Shown: positions 17,225 to 26,748, counted from the first letter of the stretch. The stretch: DNA of 64,000 nucleotides from Alphaproteobacteria bacterium (GCA_039980135.1 JBDXCV010000001.1:1-64000); one strand, 5' to 3'. Numbers and translations: made by a program. Notes: generated by a model from the sequence alone, not told the origin.

Positions 17225-17875
17225 GTGGCGTGGTGGTTTGATATGGATTCTCTGAGCATAGATGTTTTGACATTCTGGTTTGGCGACACCGACCTCACCA
17301 GGGATATGGAGAAGCGCGATATCTGGTTTCGCTCCACGCTCGAGTTCGATGCCGAGCTTGCCGCGCGCTATCGCGAGGTTCATGAGCGCGCGGGTGGCGG
17401 CGCGTTCGATCATTTCGTCGAGAACCCCGCCGATTGTCTCGCGCTCGCCGTGATCCTCGATCAGGTGCCCCGCAATATCTATCGCGCCACACCCCGTGCC
17501 TTCGCGACCGACGCGAAGGCGCGCGAGGTTGCACGGATGGCACTCGATCTCGGGCATGACCGGGGGATGGCCAACTGGCACAAGATGTTCCTCTATCTGC
17601 CGTTCGAACACAGCGAAAATCTGGCCGATCAGGACCGCGCCTGCGCGCTCTACGAACCGCTCGGAGAGGAACGCTCCTACGAGGCCGCGCTGGCCCATCG
17701 CGAAGCGATACGCAAGTTCGGGCGCTTTCCGCACCGCAACGAGTTTCTGGGGCGGGTGAATACGCCGGGGGAAGAGGCCTATCTCGAAGACCCGCCGCTG
17801 TGGGGCAAGACCGCCGCCGAGGTTGCCGAGATCGAGCAGCGCAAGGCCGCGCAGGCCGCCGCCGAGGCAGGGTAG
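17225..17875 (+). CDS. DUF924 family protein
   Basis: 216 residues from a GTG with AGGA six bases upstream; an ATG at 17243 (MDSLSIDVLTFWFG) is an alternative. Family marks are FWFGD near the start, LALAVILDQVPRNIYR, LYLPFEHSE and FGRFPHRNEFLGR. The family is a common alpha-helical (TPR-like) bacterial protein without a defined role. The C-terminus is an Ala/Glu-rich helix. It is convergent with the flavin monooxygenase gene (12-bp gap) and is probably an independent unit. Confidence 0.85.
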   Translation: MAWWFDMDSLSIDVLTFWFGDTDLTRDMEKRDIWFRSTLEFDAELAARYREVHERAGGGAFDHFVENPADCLALAVILDQVPRNIYRATPRAFATDAKAREVARMALDLGHDRGMANWHKMFLYLPFEHSENLADQDRACALYEPLGEERSYEAALAHREAIRKFGRFPHRNEFLGRVNTPGEEAYLEDPPLWGKTAAEVAEIEQRKAAQAAAEAG

Positions 17876-17887
17876 GCCGGGCTTCTG

Positions 17888-18910
17888 TTATCTCCAGCCG
17901 AGCGCCGGCGCGATGTGGGTCAGGATCGATTCGATCACATGGGCGTTGTACTCCACGCCCAGCTGGTTCGGCACGGTCAAGAGAAGCGTGTCGGCCTCGG
18001 CTATCGCCTCGTCCTTCGCGAGCTGTTCGATCAGGACTTCCGGTTCGGCAGCGTAGCTGCGCCCGAAGATGGACCGGGTATTGGGGTCGAGGAACCCGAC
18101 ATGGTCCTCGCTCTCGCCGGACCGCCCGAAATAGGCTCTGTCCATGTCGTTCATCAGCGCAAAGATACTGCGGCTGACCGACGTGCGCGGTTCCCGGCTG
18201 TGGCCGGCTTCCTTCCAGGCGGCACGGTAGGCCCGGATCTGTTCGGCCTGCTGCACGTGGAAGGCCTCGCCGGTCTCGTCGGTCTTGAGGGTCGAGCTCT
18301 GCAGGTTCATGCCCATCTTGGCGGCCCACACGGCGGTCGCGTTCGACGCCGCGCCCCACCAGATCCTGTCCCGCAGGCCTTCGGCGTGGGGCTCGACCCG
18401 AAGCATGCCGGGGGGATTGGGGAACATCGGCTGCGGGTTGGGTTCCGCGAAACCCTCGCCCTTCAAAACTTCGAGGAAGGCGGCGGTGTGTCGCCGGGCC
18501 ATGTCGGCATGGTCTTCGCCCTCGGCGGGCTGGTAGCCGAAATAACGCCAACCATCGTTCACCTGTTCGCCCGAGCCGCGGCTGATGCCGAGCTGAAGCC
18601 GCCCGTCGGCGATCAGATCGGCCGCGCCGGCATCCTCCACCATGTACAGCGGGTTCTCGTAGCGCATATCGATGACGCCGGTCCCGAGCTCGATGCGGCT
18701 GGTCTTCGCCCCGGCGGCGGCCAGCAGGGGGAAAGGCGAGGCCAGCTGACGGGCGAAGTGATGCACCCGAAAGTAGGCGCCGTCCGCGCCGAGCTCTTCG
18801 GCCGCAACGGCGAGGTCGATGGACTGGAGCAGCGCATCTGATCCGGAGCGCACTTGCGAGCCTTGTCCGGCAGACCAGTGTCCGAATGACAGGAAGCCGA
18901 TTTTCTTCAT
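17888..18910 (-). CDS. Luciferase-like flavin-dependent monooxygenase
   Basis: 340 residues of the LLM TIM-barrel family. The N-terminal strand is MKKIGFLSFGHWS, followed by GADGAYFRVHHFARQ and then IELGTGVIDMRYENPLYMVE and LGISRGSGEQ, the usual flavin/F420-binding landmarks. Many such enzymes use FMNH2 from a separate reductase; none is adjacent. A single gene on the minus strand upstream of the DUF924 gene. The substrate is unknown. Confidence 0.87.
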   Translation of the reverse strand: MKKIGFLSFGHWSAGQGSQVRSGSDALLQSIDLAVAAEELGADGAYFRVHHFARQLASPFPLLAAAGAKTSRIELGTGVIDMRYENPLYMVEDAGAADLIADGRLQLGISRGSGEQVNDGWRYFGYQPAEGEDHADMARRHTAAFLEVLKGEGFAEPNPQPMFPNPPGMLRVEPHAEGLRDRIWWGAASNATAVWAAKMGMNLQSSTLKTDETGEAFHVQQAEQIRAYRAAWKEAGHSREPRTSVSRSIFALMNDMDRAYFGRSGESEDHVGFLDPNTRSIFGRSYAAEPEVLIEQLAKDEAIAEADTLLLTVPNQLGVEYNAHVIESILTHIAPALGWR

Positions 18911-19003
18911 GGGATGATCCAGTTGCGCGAGTGCCGTCGGGACAGGTGAAAGACGTGCACTGTCATGCTTGGACGCCTCGTGCGATGCAAGGGTTATCGA
19001 CGA

Positions 19004-19897
19004 TTACAATTGTCGGGCGGCCTGGGTCCGTGGGCCGCGCAGCAAATACAGACCGCTCGCGATCAGGACAGCGGCACCGATGAGCGTCGCGCCATCAGGC
19101 ACATCGCCGAAAGCGGCGAAGCCGATTGCCGACGCCCAGACGATCTCGCTGTACGAGAAGGGTGCGACCAGTGACGCCGGCGCGGCATGGTAGGCGCGGA
19201 TCAGCAGGAAATGCGCCGCCGCTCCCAGGCAGGCCGCGGCGCCGAGATAGCCGATTTGCCGGAGGTCCGGCGTTTCCCAGAATAGCGGGAGCGCCAGCGT
19301 CGATACGACCAGACCGACAATGGTTGCGGTATAGAGCATCGAGACCGGTGCCACGGCCTGGCTGATCGGCCGGGTCAGGGTCTGATAGAGCGCCACGCAG
19401 ATCGCCGCGCCCAGCGGCACGAGCGAGGCGGCGTCGAAGATGCTGCTGCCGGGCCGGATGACGATGAGCACACCGCCGAACCCGATCAGAATGGCCAGCC
19501 ACTGCCCGCGCGTGACGTGTTCCTTCAGGAGCCATGACGCCGCGGCGGTGATCATCAGCGGCGCGACAAAGCCAATGGTGATGGCGTCCGCCAGGGGCAT
19601 CAGGCCGACCGCGATGAACATTCCGCTGACCGCCGCCATCAGCGCCAGCGCGCGCAATACCTGCAGGCCGAGAAGCTGGGTCGACACGACACGCGACAGG
19701 CGTGGTGCCAGAAGTGTCGTCAACAGCACGGCCTGTATTGTATATTGCGACCAGATGATCATCCCGATCGGGACATCGCCGCGCACCGTCTTGATGAAGC
19801 CGTGCATGGCGATGAAGCACAGCGACGCCAGGCACATGATGCCGATTGCCGTCAGCCGCGCGCGCGGCGTCATTTCTGTCGGAACGGTTGTGGACAT
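19004..19897 (-). CDS. EamA/DMT-superfamily transporter
   Basis: 297 residues from the ATG at 19897, chosen because a start further upstream would overlap the preceding gene. About ten hydrophobic helices in two EamA repeats; the segment QWLAILIGFGGVLIVIRPG at the end of the first repeat is characteristic. It lies 11 bp after the dienelactone hydrolase stop, so the two are probably co-transcribed. Likely a metabolite exporter; direction and substrate are unknown. Confidence 0.88.
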   Translation of the reverse strand: MSTTVPTEMTPRARLTAIGIMCLASLCFIAMHGFIKTVRGDVPIGMIIWSQYTIQAVLLTTLLAPRLSRVVSTQLLGLQVLRALALMAAVSGMFIAVGLMPLADAITIGFVAPLMITAAASWLLKEHVTRGQWLAILIGFGGVLIVIRPGSSIFDAASLVPLGAAICVALYQTLTRPISQAVAPVSMLYTATIVGLVVSTLALPLFWETPDLRQIGYLGAAACLGAAAHFLLIRAYHAAPASLVAPFSYSEIVWASAIGFAAFGDVPDGATLIGAAVLIASGLYLLRGPRTQAARQL

Positions 19898-19908
19898 GGT
19901 GACGGGTG

Positions 19909-20637
19909 CTAGAGCGTTTCCGCGAAGAATTCGTGCATCATCCGATAGGATTTTCCGCACAGTTCTTCATCGAACCGGGTCATTGGGGGATTGCTCTCAC
20001 CGCGCACGCAAAACGCATGGGTCGCGTTGCCGAAGGTCATGGTCTGCCAATCCACTTCAGCGGTTGTGAGTTCGGTTTCGAGGGCATCCATCATGTCCTT
20101 CGGCGTCACCGGGTCGGCGCGGCCGTGGATCGCGAGCACACGGCCCCTGAAGTCGGGTGTGGCAGATTCGTCGACCGGATTGGGCAGCGTCACATGGAAG
20201 ATCACCGTGCCCGCGAAATCCGCCCCGGCACGGGCTTGTTCGAGGACGATCCCGCCACCCATGCAAAAACCGATCGCGCCGAGCGGGCCATCGGCGACAG
20301 GCGCCTGTTCACGCGCGACCGCGAGCAGCGCCTTCAGCGCCGACGTACCGCCGTCACGGACGAGCGGCAGGTCGCGGCGCGCGCCCTGGGCGCTGGCCAG
20401 GAGTTCGTCGAAGTCCTTGTCCCGTTCGCCATACCCCACGCCGTACATATCGGCGACCAGCATCACGTAGTTCTTGCCCGCCGCTTCCGCGGCCATATCG
20501 AGAGTATGCCGGCACACACCGAACCAGTCGGGCTGCATGAAGATCATGGGGCGCGGGTCGTTGACGCTATCGTCCCACACCACCGCGCCCTCGAACTGCC
20601 GACCGTCATACTCGTACGGCACCAAGATCTCGGCCAT
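19909..20637 (-). CDS. Dienelactone hydrolase family protein
   Basis: 242 residues from the ATG at 20637 (MAEILVPYEYDGRQFEG). Alpha/beta hydrolase with a cysteine nucleophile: GAIGFCMGGG holds the Cys, HGRADPVTP the Asp and GNATHAFCVRG the His, the triad known for dienelactone hydrolase. The length is typical (about 235-245). It is divergent from an IclR regulator, which is commonly paired with catabolic genes, and is followed by a DMT transporter. The probable role is hydrolysis of a lactone or ester in an aromatic or carboxylic acid pathway. Confidence 0.88.
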   Translation of the reverse strand: MAEILVPYEYDGRQFEGAVVWDDSVNDPRPMIFMQPDWFGVCRHTLDMAAEAAGKNYVMLVADMYGVGYGERDKDFDELLASAQGARRDLPLVRDGGTSALKALLAVAREQAPVADGPLGAIGFCMGGGIVLEQARAGADFAGTVIFHVTLPNPVDESATPDFRGRVLAIHGRADPVTPKDMMDALETELTTAEVDWQTMTFGNATHAFCVRGESNPPMTRFDEELCGKSYRMMHEFFAETL

Positions 20638-20770
20638 CTCTGAATTCCTTCGTGTTTGCGTTCGTTTGAACCCTAGCGTGGGAACCGGTACGGGGCCAGA
20701 TCGACAGCGCGTGGGGCCATGCAATTTGTGATGCGACCCGTCCATGGTCATACCGCTTAACCAACATTCG

Positions 20771-20808
20771 GCCCGCCATATGGTTGCGGGCTTGCCGGTG
20801 CGTATAAT
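20771..20808. promoter_or_regulatory. Inverted repeat and -10-like element before the IclR gene
   Basis: GCCCGC (20771-20776) and GCGGGC (20786-20791) form a 6-bp inverted repeat with a 9-bp spacer, and TATAAT at 20803-20808 follows, 43 bp before the IclR start. No well-spaced -35 is visible. It could be the IclR autoregulatory site in the divergent DLH/IclR region. Confidence 0.35.
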
Positions 20809-20850
20809 CTGATTTAGGCCCGCAAAAGTCCGTGAGATCAGAAGACGCCC

Positions 20851-21621
20851 ATGTCTCAGAAGTATGCCAACAGGTCGGTCGATCGTGCGCTCGACATCCT
20901 CGAATATCTGGATGTTCACCGGCAGCCGATGCGCATCACGGATATCGCAAGAGGCGTCGGACTCAGCGTCGGTACGACATATCGCTTGCTGGAAGTATTG
21001 GTCGGGCGCCGGTTTGTATTCAAGAATTCGTCGACACGCCGCTACACGCTCGGATTTGAAGTGTTCCGCATCGGCGCGACGGGGCCGGCGATGCAGATCA
21101 CCAGCGCACGCGCCAAACCCTTGCTCGCCCGGCTTGCTGCAGATCTCGAAGCGGACGTCTTTATCGGTGCCCGGGATGGTATTCGGGTTCAGATACTCGA
21201 TCGTCTGGATGGCGCCAAAGTCGGCAACCGTACCTTGAACGCCGTCGATTCCTATGTCGACGCGCATGCCTGTGCCATCGGAAAGGTGCTGCTGGCCTAC
21301 CAGGTCGCGGGCAATCTCGACGCGCAGTATGTCCACCAGACATTGCCGCGTCATACCGCCAACACCGTAACGTCCATCACCCGACTGGCCGAGGATCTGG
21401 CGGAAGTGCTGGCCACTGGACATGCCGTGGAGAACGAGGAACTCGTCTCCGGTATGTCGGGTATCGCCGTGCCCATTATCAATATCGCCGGCGACGCGTA
21501 TCTCGCGGTCTGGGTGGTGTGCCCGACCGGCACCTTCACGTCGAACTGGCGGAAACGGGCGTTGGCCCGCACGAAGGTCGTGGCGCGCATGATTGCCGAG
21601 TACAGGGCGAGCGAAGCCTAG
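20851..21621 (+). CDS. IclR-family transcriptional regulator
   Basis: 256 residues: an N-terminal winged helix-turn-helix (about 8-65; RITDIARGVGLSVGTTYRLL) and a C-terminal GAF-like effector domain with DAHACAIGKVLLAY and SGIAVPI, both typical. It diverges from the dienelactone hydrolase/DMT unit and points into the long catabolic run that starts at 21737, so either or both could be its targets. The ligand is unknown; IclR proteins often respond to aromatic or small organic acids. Confidence 0.93.
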   Translation: MSQKYANRSVDRALDILEYLDVHRQPMRITDIARGVGLSVGTTYRLLEVLVGRRFVFKNSSTRRYTLGFEVFRIGATGPAMQITSARAKPLLARLAADLEADVFIGARDGIRVQILDRLDGAKVGNRTLNAVDSYVDAHACAIGKVLLAYQVAGNLDAQYVHQTLPRHTANTVTSITRLAEDLAEVLATGHAVENEELVSGMSGIAVPIINIAGDAYLAVWVVCPTGTFTSNWRKRALARTKVVARMIAEYRASEA

Positions 21622-21736
21622 ATAGTTTTTTCATTTAGTGGAAAAATGACCGTTGTCGGCTTGCCGGTTTGCAGCGACCGCATGAAAATTCGCCGGTCGA
21701 GCAACCGTCTCGCGAAATCACCACGGATGAGCTGCC

Positions 21737-22327
21737 ATGTCGCGAATCGAACCATTACCCGAAGAAGAACTCTCGGAGTTCGCAGAGTTTTTCGAGCCGG
21801 TCGAAAAGGCGATGGGTTTCAAGCCGACCGCGAACATGATCATGGCGCGTTGCCCCGATGTGCTCCGTCATGTCGGCCGCCTGGCCATCGTCATCATGTG
21901 TGAAGACGGCACCATTGGCCTGCCGCTCAAATGGATGATCGCCCATCTGGCCAGCCTGTCGGCGGGGTGCCGCTACTGCACGGCCCACACCTTGAGCAAC
22001 GGTTATGATTTTGGTGTGCCGATGGAGAAGGTCGATGCGATCTGGGACTATGAACGCTCGGATCTGTTCAGCGAAGGCGAGCGGGCCGCGCTGGCGTTTG
22101 CGCAGGTGGCCTCCATGACACCGTCCGGTGCCACGGATGCGCATTTTGCGGAACTCCGCAAGCATTGGAGCGACAATCAGATTGTCGAGATGGTGACGGT
22201 GGTCTCGTTCTTCGGGTTCATGAACAGGTTCAACGACAATCTGGACGTCACGCTGGAAGACAAGCCGATGCAATTCGCGCTGGATCATGGCCTGGACAAA
22301 CATGGCTGGACCCCGGCCGATGCCTGA
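21737..22327 (+). CDS. Carboxymuconolactone decarboxylase/AhpD-family protein
   Basis: 196 residues, all-alpha. SAGCRYCTAHTLSNG contains the CxxC and following His typical of AhpD-like alkylhydroperoxidase members of the CMD family. It starts at an ATG 115 bp after the IclR gene. The next gene (bicupin) follows after 9 bp, and the run continues to the TRAP genes, suggesting one transcript. The role is either peroxide or radical scavenging for the neighbouring oxygenase, or an uncharacterised catabolic step. Confidence 0.85.
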   Translation: MSRIEPLPEEELSEFAEFFEPVEKAMGFKPTANMIMARCPDVLRHVGRLAIVIMCEDGTIGLPLKWMIAHLASLSAGCRYCTAHTLSNGYDFGVPMEKVDAIWDYERSDLFSEGERAALAFAQVASMTPSGATDAHFAELRKHWSDNQIVEMVTVVSFFGFMNRFNDNLDVTLEDKPMQFALDHGLDKHGWTPADA

Positions 22328-22336
22328 ACGCGCATC

Positions 22337-23245
22337 ATGAGTCAGCATCCCGATCGCCGACCCGATGAAGCCGCCGACCCGCTCTCGGCACTCCACCATG
22401 TCGGACGTTTCACGGACGGTGACTTGCTGCCCCATCCGATCTATGGCGCGCGGGCGCCGGGATTGACCTACGCGCCGTTCGTGACCCGCAGGACCGGCTC
22501 CGTTCATACAAATTTCGGCGTTCTCGAACTCGCCCCGGGCGCCAGAAGCGACACCATGTTCCACGCCTACGAGAAGGGTGTGTTTGTGATGTCGGGGACG
22601 CTCGACCTGATGATTGGCGGGCAGGTGCATCGTCTTGGAGAAGGGCATCACGCGTTGGTTCCCACCGGGACCACCCACGCGTTTCATAGCCCAACCGATT
22701 CGGCGGCCCGTTGGGTCATGGTGGAATCACCCCAACCGAAGCTCCCCGATACCTGGCGCGACACCTGGTTTTCCGGGCCGACGGAGTGGCCGACAGACGC
22801 GCCGGCGCCTGACCTGGCCGATATCCGTACGACCGGCATCGGGAAATATGCAAACAGCCAGTTGCCGCCGCCCAGTGAGATGGTCCCGGACAATCTCTAC
22901 GGTTTTTCGATGCGCATGCTGATGGACGGCAATTTCGGGGCCACGCATTTTTTCATGTTCATCATCAACTTTCCCGATGGCGGCATGTGCAACCACCATG
23001 ATCACCCGTTCGAGGAAGCGTATTTCATCCTCGAAGGTGCGGTCGAATGCGAGATGGACGGCCGACGCTACAGCCTCGAGGCCGGGGACTATGCCTGGAC
23101 CGGCGTCGGCAGCCGCCATGGCTTCTTTCCCAAGGCGGGCCAGCCCGTGCGCTGGCTCGAGGTGCAGGTGCCCCAGCCGCCACGAAGCGAATGGCAGCGC
23201 TGGTTTTCACAATGGGACTACATCGAAACGACACTGAAATTCTGA
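22337..23245 (+). CDS. Bicupin protein, ureidoglycine-aminohydrolase-like architecture
   Basis: 302 residues with two cupin domains (about 55-135 and 195-275). Domain two has the full metal motif MCNHHDHPFEEAYFILEG plus TGVGSRHGFFP, while domain one (FHAYEKGVFVMSG, PTGTTHAFH) keeps fewer ligands. The architecture resembles (S)-ureidoglycine aminohydrolase, but no other purine-degradation genes are nearby, so a different reaction is likely. It is tightly linked to the AhpD-like gene (9 bp) and to the TRAP receptor 41 bp downstream. Confidence 0.75.
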   Translation: MSQHPDRRPDEAADPLSALHHVGRFTDGDLLPHPIYGARAPGLTYAPFVTRRTGSVHTNFGVLELAPGARSDTMFHAYEKGVFVMSGTLDLMIGGQVHRLGEGHHALVPTGTTHAFHSPTDSAARWVMVESPQPKLPDTWRDTWFSGPTEWPTDAPAPDLADIRTTGIGKYANSQLPPPSEMVPDNLYGFSMRMLMDGNFGATHFFMFIINFPDGGMCNHHDHPFEEAYFILEGAVECEMDGRRYSLEAGDYAWTGVGSRHGFFPKAGQPVRWLEVQVPQPPRSEWQRWFSQWDYIETTLKF

Positions 23246-23286
23246 ACGACACCGCCTTCAACAACACGTCAATGGGGAGAATACGC

Positions 23287-24381
23287 ATGAACAACAGACC
23301 CATACGATCCAAACTCCTGGCGACAGTTGCCGGAATCGCGATCCTGACCGCGGCGGCCGCCAGCAGCCCTGTCCAGGCGGCCGAAACGCTCAGACTTACC
23401 GTTCTTTCGGGTTATCCGACCGGTCTCTCCTGGGTTGCGGGCTTCCTGGAGGCCTTCAAGCCAACGGTCAAGGCCGAGCTCGCAAAGACGGGAAACTACG
23501 ATATCGATTGGAACGAGGCGTTTAGCGGTACCGTTTCCAAGCCGCGAGAGGAACTGGAGGCCGTTTCGGCGGGACTCGGGGAAGTTGGCCTCGTGGGCAC
23601 CGTTTTCACGCCTGACAAGCTCCCGCTCTACAACTTTCCCTTCGTCACGCCGTTCTCGACCAAGGATATGGCTGTCGTCGCGGACGCGTATGTCAATCTC
23701 GAGAAGACGTTCCCCGAGTTTGCCGAGGGATGGGCGAAGTTCAACCAGGTCAGCCTCAGCCCCGCCAGTGTTCTCGACAACTATATTCTGTTCACGTCAC
23801 GCAAGATCACCCAGTCTTCCGATCTGCAGGGCATGAAGATCGGCGCTGCGGGCGTGAACCTTCCCTGGGTGACGTCAGTCGGCGCGACCGGTGTCCCCGG
23901 AGCGCTGCCGAATTTCTACCTGGGATTGGAAACCAGCCTGTTCGAGGGCGTGATCATCTACGCGGATGCCGCAGCCAAGTTCAAGCTTTGCGAGCCGGCT
24001 CCCTACATCCTGGATGCCGGCATGGGCGCGGTGAATGGCTACAGCCTGACGGTGAATCAGGACGCTTGGGACAGCATGCCGAGCGAGGTCCGGAACGCCA
24101 TGGCGAAAGGGGCCGTCGCCTGGCGCGAGAAAATAATGGATCTCGTGATTGAGGGTAACAAGGCGGGGCTTGAGATTTGCAAGACCCAGTACGGTACCGA
24201 GGTGACGGTAGTGTCCGAGGAAGACCGCAAGAAATGGGCCGCCGCACTTCCCAATCTGGCGAAGACCTGGGCCGAACGGGCCGATGGCCAGGGCCTCCCC
24301 GGGACTGAGGTTCTGAAGGCCTATATGGGTTCCCTGCGCGCCGCGAATCAGCCGATCGCGCGCGATTGGGATCGCGAATAG
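23287..24381 (+). CDS. TRAP transporter solute receptor (DctP-like) lacking the usual arginine
   Basis: 364 residues from the ATG at 23287, with GGGGAGAA as ribosome site. The signal peptide is about 1-33 (cleavage near VQA-AE). The DctP fold is recognisable from LQGMKIGAAGVNLPWVTSVG and TSLFEGVIIYADAAAKFKLCE. In most DctP proteins the LKGxKxR motif carries an arginine that binds the ligand carboxylate; here that position is Gly (MKIG). No permease pair is adjacent; the nearest DctQ/DctM genes are 3.5 kb downstream on the same strand. The ligand may not be a simple carboxylate. Confidence 0.85.
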   Translation: MNNRPIRSKLLATVAGIAILTAAAASSPVQAAETLRLTVLSGYPTGLSWVAGFLEAFKPTVKAELAKTGNYDIDWNEAFSGTVSKPREELEAVSAGLGEVGLVGTVFTPDKLPLYNFPFVTPFSTKDMAVVADAYVNLEKTFPEFAEGWAKFNQVSLSPASVLDNYILFTSRKITQSSDLQGMKIGAAGVNLPWVTSVGATGVPGALPNFYLGLETSLFEGVIIYADAAAKFKLCEPAPYILDAGMGAVNGYSLTVNQDAWDSMPSEVRNAMAKGAVAWREKIMDLVIEGNKAGLEICKTQYGTEVTVVSEEDRKKWAAALPNLAKTWAERADGQGLPGTEVLKAYMGSLRAANQPIARDWDRE

Positions 24382-24453
24382 GCCAGACGATAAGCCCAGG
24401 CATTATGTTTGACTGGGCGAGCAGTTTGTCAGGCCCACAGCAAGAATTCCGGG

Positions 24454-24479
24454 CCGGCACGCCCTGTGCGGTGTGCCGG
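24454..24479 (+). other. Strong hairpin between TRAP receptor and oxygenase genes
   Basis: CCGGCACGCC (24454-24463) pairs with GGTGTGCCGG (24470-24479) around a 6-base loop, with one G-T pair. No T tract follows, so it is not a classical terminator. It may stabilise the 3' end of the receptor transcript or set relative expression. Confidence 0.5.
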
Positions 24480-24526
24480 TTCGGGCAGCCGAATTCGCCA
24501 GATCAAGCCAGTTGGAAAGGAATGAC

Positions 24527-25549
24527 ATGACCGAAATCGATGCGGCGCTTCCCAAACCGTCCTCCGAAATCACATCGGTCGTAGACCGTGAGGGCGTTTC
24601 GCTCCTCGATATCGGGCCCGTGTTGGCCGGAGAGGCGGGTGCGCTGGAACAGGCCGCCGCCGATGTGCGCTACATCCAGCGGCGTCTCGGTTTCTACTAC
24701 ATCGAAAATCACGGTGTGGATCAGTCCCTGATCGATTCGAGTTTTGCTCAGCTTGAGAAATTCTTCGATCTATCGATGGAAGAGAAGCTCCAGCTGCGAG
24801 TGAACGAGCACCAGATCGGATACGTCCCGCCCCATGCCAGCGTGATGAAAACGGCGCTCACCGACTCGAACAAGAAGCCCGACACGAATGAGGGGCTGGG
24901 TTTCATGCGCGAACGCGCGGCGGAGGACCCCAAGGTCATGGCGGGGGTCCGGTTCAGCGGACGCAACCAGTGGCCGGATGGCCTGCCGGGGTTTCGCGAG
25001 ACGATGCTCGCCTATCATGCGGCGATGGAGAAGCTCGGTCGGAACCTGCTGCCGATCTACGCGCTCGCGCTGGGCAAACCGGCCGGCTATTTCGATCCGT
25101 TCTTCGAGGATGCCCACTACTACAACCGGAATTCGCACTACCCGGCCGCCGCCGCCGAAGAAGGCCAGCATTCGATCGGCGCGCACACGGACCATAATTT
25201 CATGGCGTTATTGCCGATGTCGGCTGTCCCGGCGCTGGAGGTCGAGCGCCCGTCGGGCGGCTGGGTCGAGGCACCGATTGTGCCCGGCGCGATCGTCGTG
25301 AACACCGGTGAATTTCTGAACCGCTGGTCGAACGGCGTGTTTCGCGCCATCCCGCACCGGGTCATCATCCCGACGCGCGACCGCTATGCGCTGACTTTTC
25401 ACTACAATCCGGCGGACGACGCCGTCGCAGACCCGCTCGACACCTGTGTTTCGGATGACAACCCGCCCCGGTTCGAGCCGAAGACATTCATCCAGCATAT
25501 GACCGACTATATCGACGCCAGCTACAAGCCGTTGCGCAAAGATGCCTGA
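24527..25549 (+). CDS. Isopenicillin-N-synthase-like 2-oxoglutarate/Fe(II) oxygenase
   Basis: 340 residues from the ATG at 24527 (GGAAAGGAA upstream). The N-terminal DIOX_N segment (GFYYIENHGVD) is followed by the 2OG-Fe(II) domain: H-x-D in IGAHTDHNFM and the distal His in FRAIPHRVIIP. The usual R-x-S that binds 2-oxoglutarate is not evident near LTFHYNP. The family covers many small-molecule oxidations; there is no peptide synthetase here to suggest beta-lactam chemistry. It is flanked on both sides by TRAP receptors in one co-directional run, so it probably acts on the imported compound. Confidence 0.85.
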   Translation: MTEIDAALPKPSSEITSVVDREGVSLLDIGPVLAGEAGALEQAAADVRYIQRRLGFYYIENHGVDQSLIDSSFAQLEKFFDLSMEEKLQLRVNEHQIGYVPPHASVMKTALTDSNKKPDTNEGLGFMRERAAEDPKVMAGVRFSGRNQWPDGLPGFRETMLAYHAAMEKLGRNLLPIYALALGKPAGYFDPFFEDAHYYNRNSHYPAAAAEEGQHSIGAHTDHNFMALLPMSAVPALEVERPSGGWVEAPIVPGAIVVNTGEFLNRWSNGVFRAIPHRVIIPTRDRYALTFHYNPADDAVADPLDTCVSDDNPPRFEPKTFIQHMTDYIDASYKPLRKDA

Positions 25550-25746
25550 TCGCCGGTCTTATTGGCATCGGTCGACACGGTGAAGGTCCCCGAGGACAGG
25601 TAAAAGCCGTCCCGGCGTGAACCTGCGTGTGCGGATTTGGCCTTGCGCATTGGTGCTGTGGTGAATGAAGGTACCAGTCAACAACAAGACAAGTCGTGCA
25701 ACCGTGGCCGTCAGAGCCAGGCCGCGACATGAACCGGGAGGAAATG

Positions 25747-26748
25747 ATGTACAAATTCAAAGCAGTTGCCATTGCCGCAGGACTTGCCGCGGCAGGCGCC
25801 TTCGCGACCTCGACGGCTTCCGCCGACGAACTTTCGCTGGCCTATTTCATGGGCCCCAAGCACCCGATGAATGCGGGTGTCATGACGCCCTTCGGTGACA
25901 AACTCGCCGAACTTTCGGGCGGCAAGCTCACCATCAAGCAGTTTCCCGGTGGTGCGCTGAACAAGGTGCCGCCGAAACAGTATTCGATCCTTCTGTCGGG
26001 TGTCGCGGATGTCGTCTTCGCGCTGCCGGGCTTTACCTCTGATGTGTTTCCGAAGACCAACGTCGTCAGCATGCCGGGTGTGTGTGATTCGGCGATCACA
26101 TGTACCGAGGCACTGCAGCGTGTGCGCAGCGAGCTGGAGGGGGAATACAACGCCAAGGTCATCGCCATGTGGTCCAATGCGCCGCCAGTCCTGATCACGA
26201 GGGACAAACCGGTGCGGACTCTTGAGGACCTTCAGGGGTTGAAGCTACGTGTCGTCGCCAAGGCGAGTGTTCCTGTCGTCGAAGCCCTCGGTGCCCAGGC
26301 GATTGCGCAGCCGATCACCGTTGTGAACCAGAACCTCGCCAACGGTGTCATCGACGGCATCATTACCGATCCTTCAGCCATCGGGTCCTTCAAGCTTCAT
26401 GAGCCCGCAAACTATGTGACGACATGGTTCCCCGGCTCCGGGGCGGCCTTCGTGTTGTTGATGAACAAGGATGTCTATAACGGCCTGACAGATGAGGAAA
26501 AGGGCTGGGTAGATGCGGCAGCCAGCAGTGCGCTTTCGCTGGGCGCGGGGCAGGCCTATCACCGGGTCTCGGGCCGGGGCTTGAAAATCGCCCAGGACGC
26601 CGGCAATGAGCTGATCGAGCTTTCCGACGCCGAGAAAGCACGTTTCCAGGCGCGGATCGATGGTGTGATGGGCGAAATCCGGAAGCAAAAGGTCGGCGAC
26701 AGCACCGTCGGCCAGATGATGGACAAAATGACCGGCAAAAGCAGCTGA
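25747..26748 (+). CDS. TRAP transporter solute receptor (DctP), tandem copy 1
   Basis: 333 residues from the second of two adjacent ATGs (25744 and 25747). The second is preferred because GGGAGG then lies five bases upstream, as in copy 2, and the two proteins become equal in length. The signal peptide ends near ASA-DE. The receptor fold carries the ligand arginine in LQGLKLRV and a probable disulfide pair in PGVCDSAITC. It is about four-fifths identical to the next gene by eye. It binds its ligand in the periplasm and delivers it to the DctQ/DctM permease encoded just downstream. Confidence 0.92.
   Translation: MYKFKAVAIAAGLAAAGAFATSTASADELSLAYFMGPKHPMNAGVMTPFGDKLAELSGGKLTIKQFPGGALNKVPPKQYSILLSGVADVVFALPGFTSDVFPKTNVVSMPGVCDSAITCTEALQRVRSELEGEYNAKVIAMWSNAPPVLITRDKPVRTLEDLQGLKLRVVAKASVPVVEALGAQAIAQPITVVNQNLANGVIDGIITDPSAIGSFKLHEPANYVTTWFPGSGAAFVLLMNKDVYNGLTDEEKGWVDAAASSALSLGAGQAYHRVSGRGLKIAQDAGNELIELSDAEKARFQARIDGVMGEIRKQKVGDSTVGQMMDKMTGKSS

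Noticed and set aside
24454-24479. Hairpin as a Rho-independent terminator
   Set aside because: No T tract follows the stem, so it was listed only as a structure.
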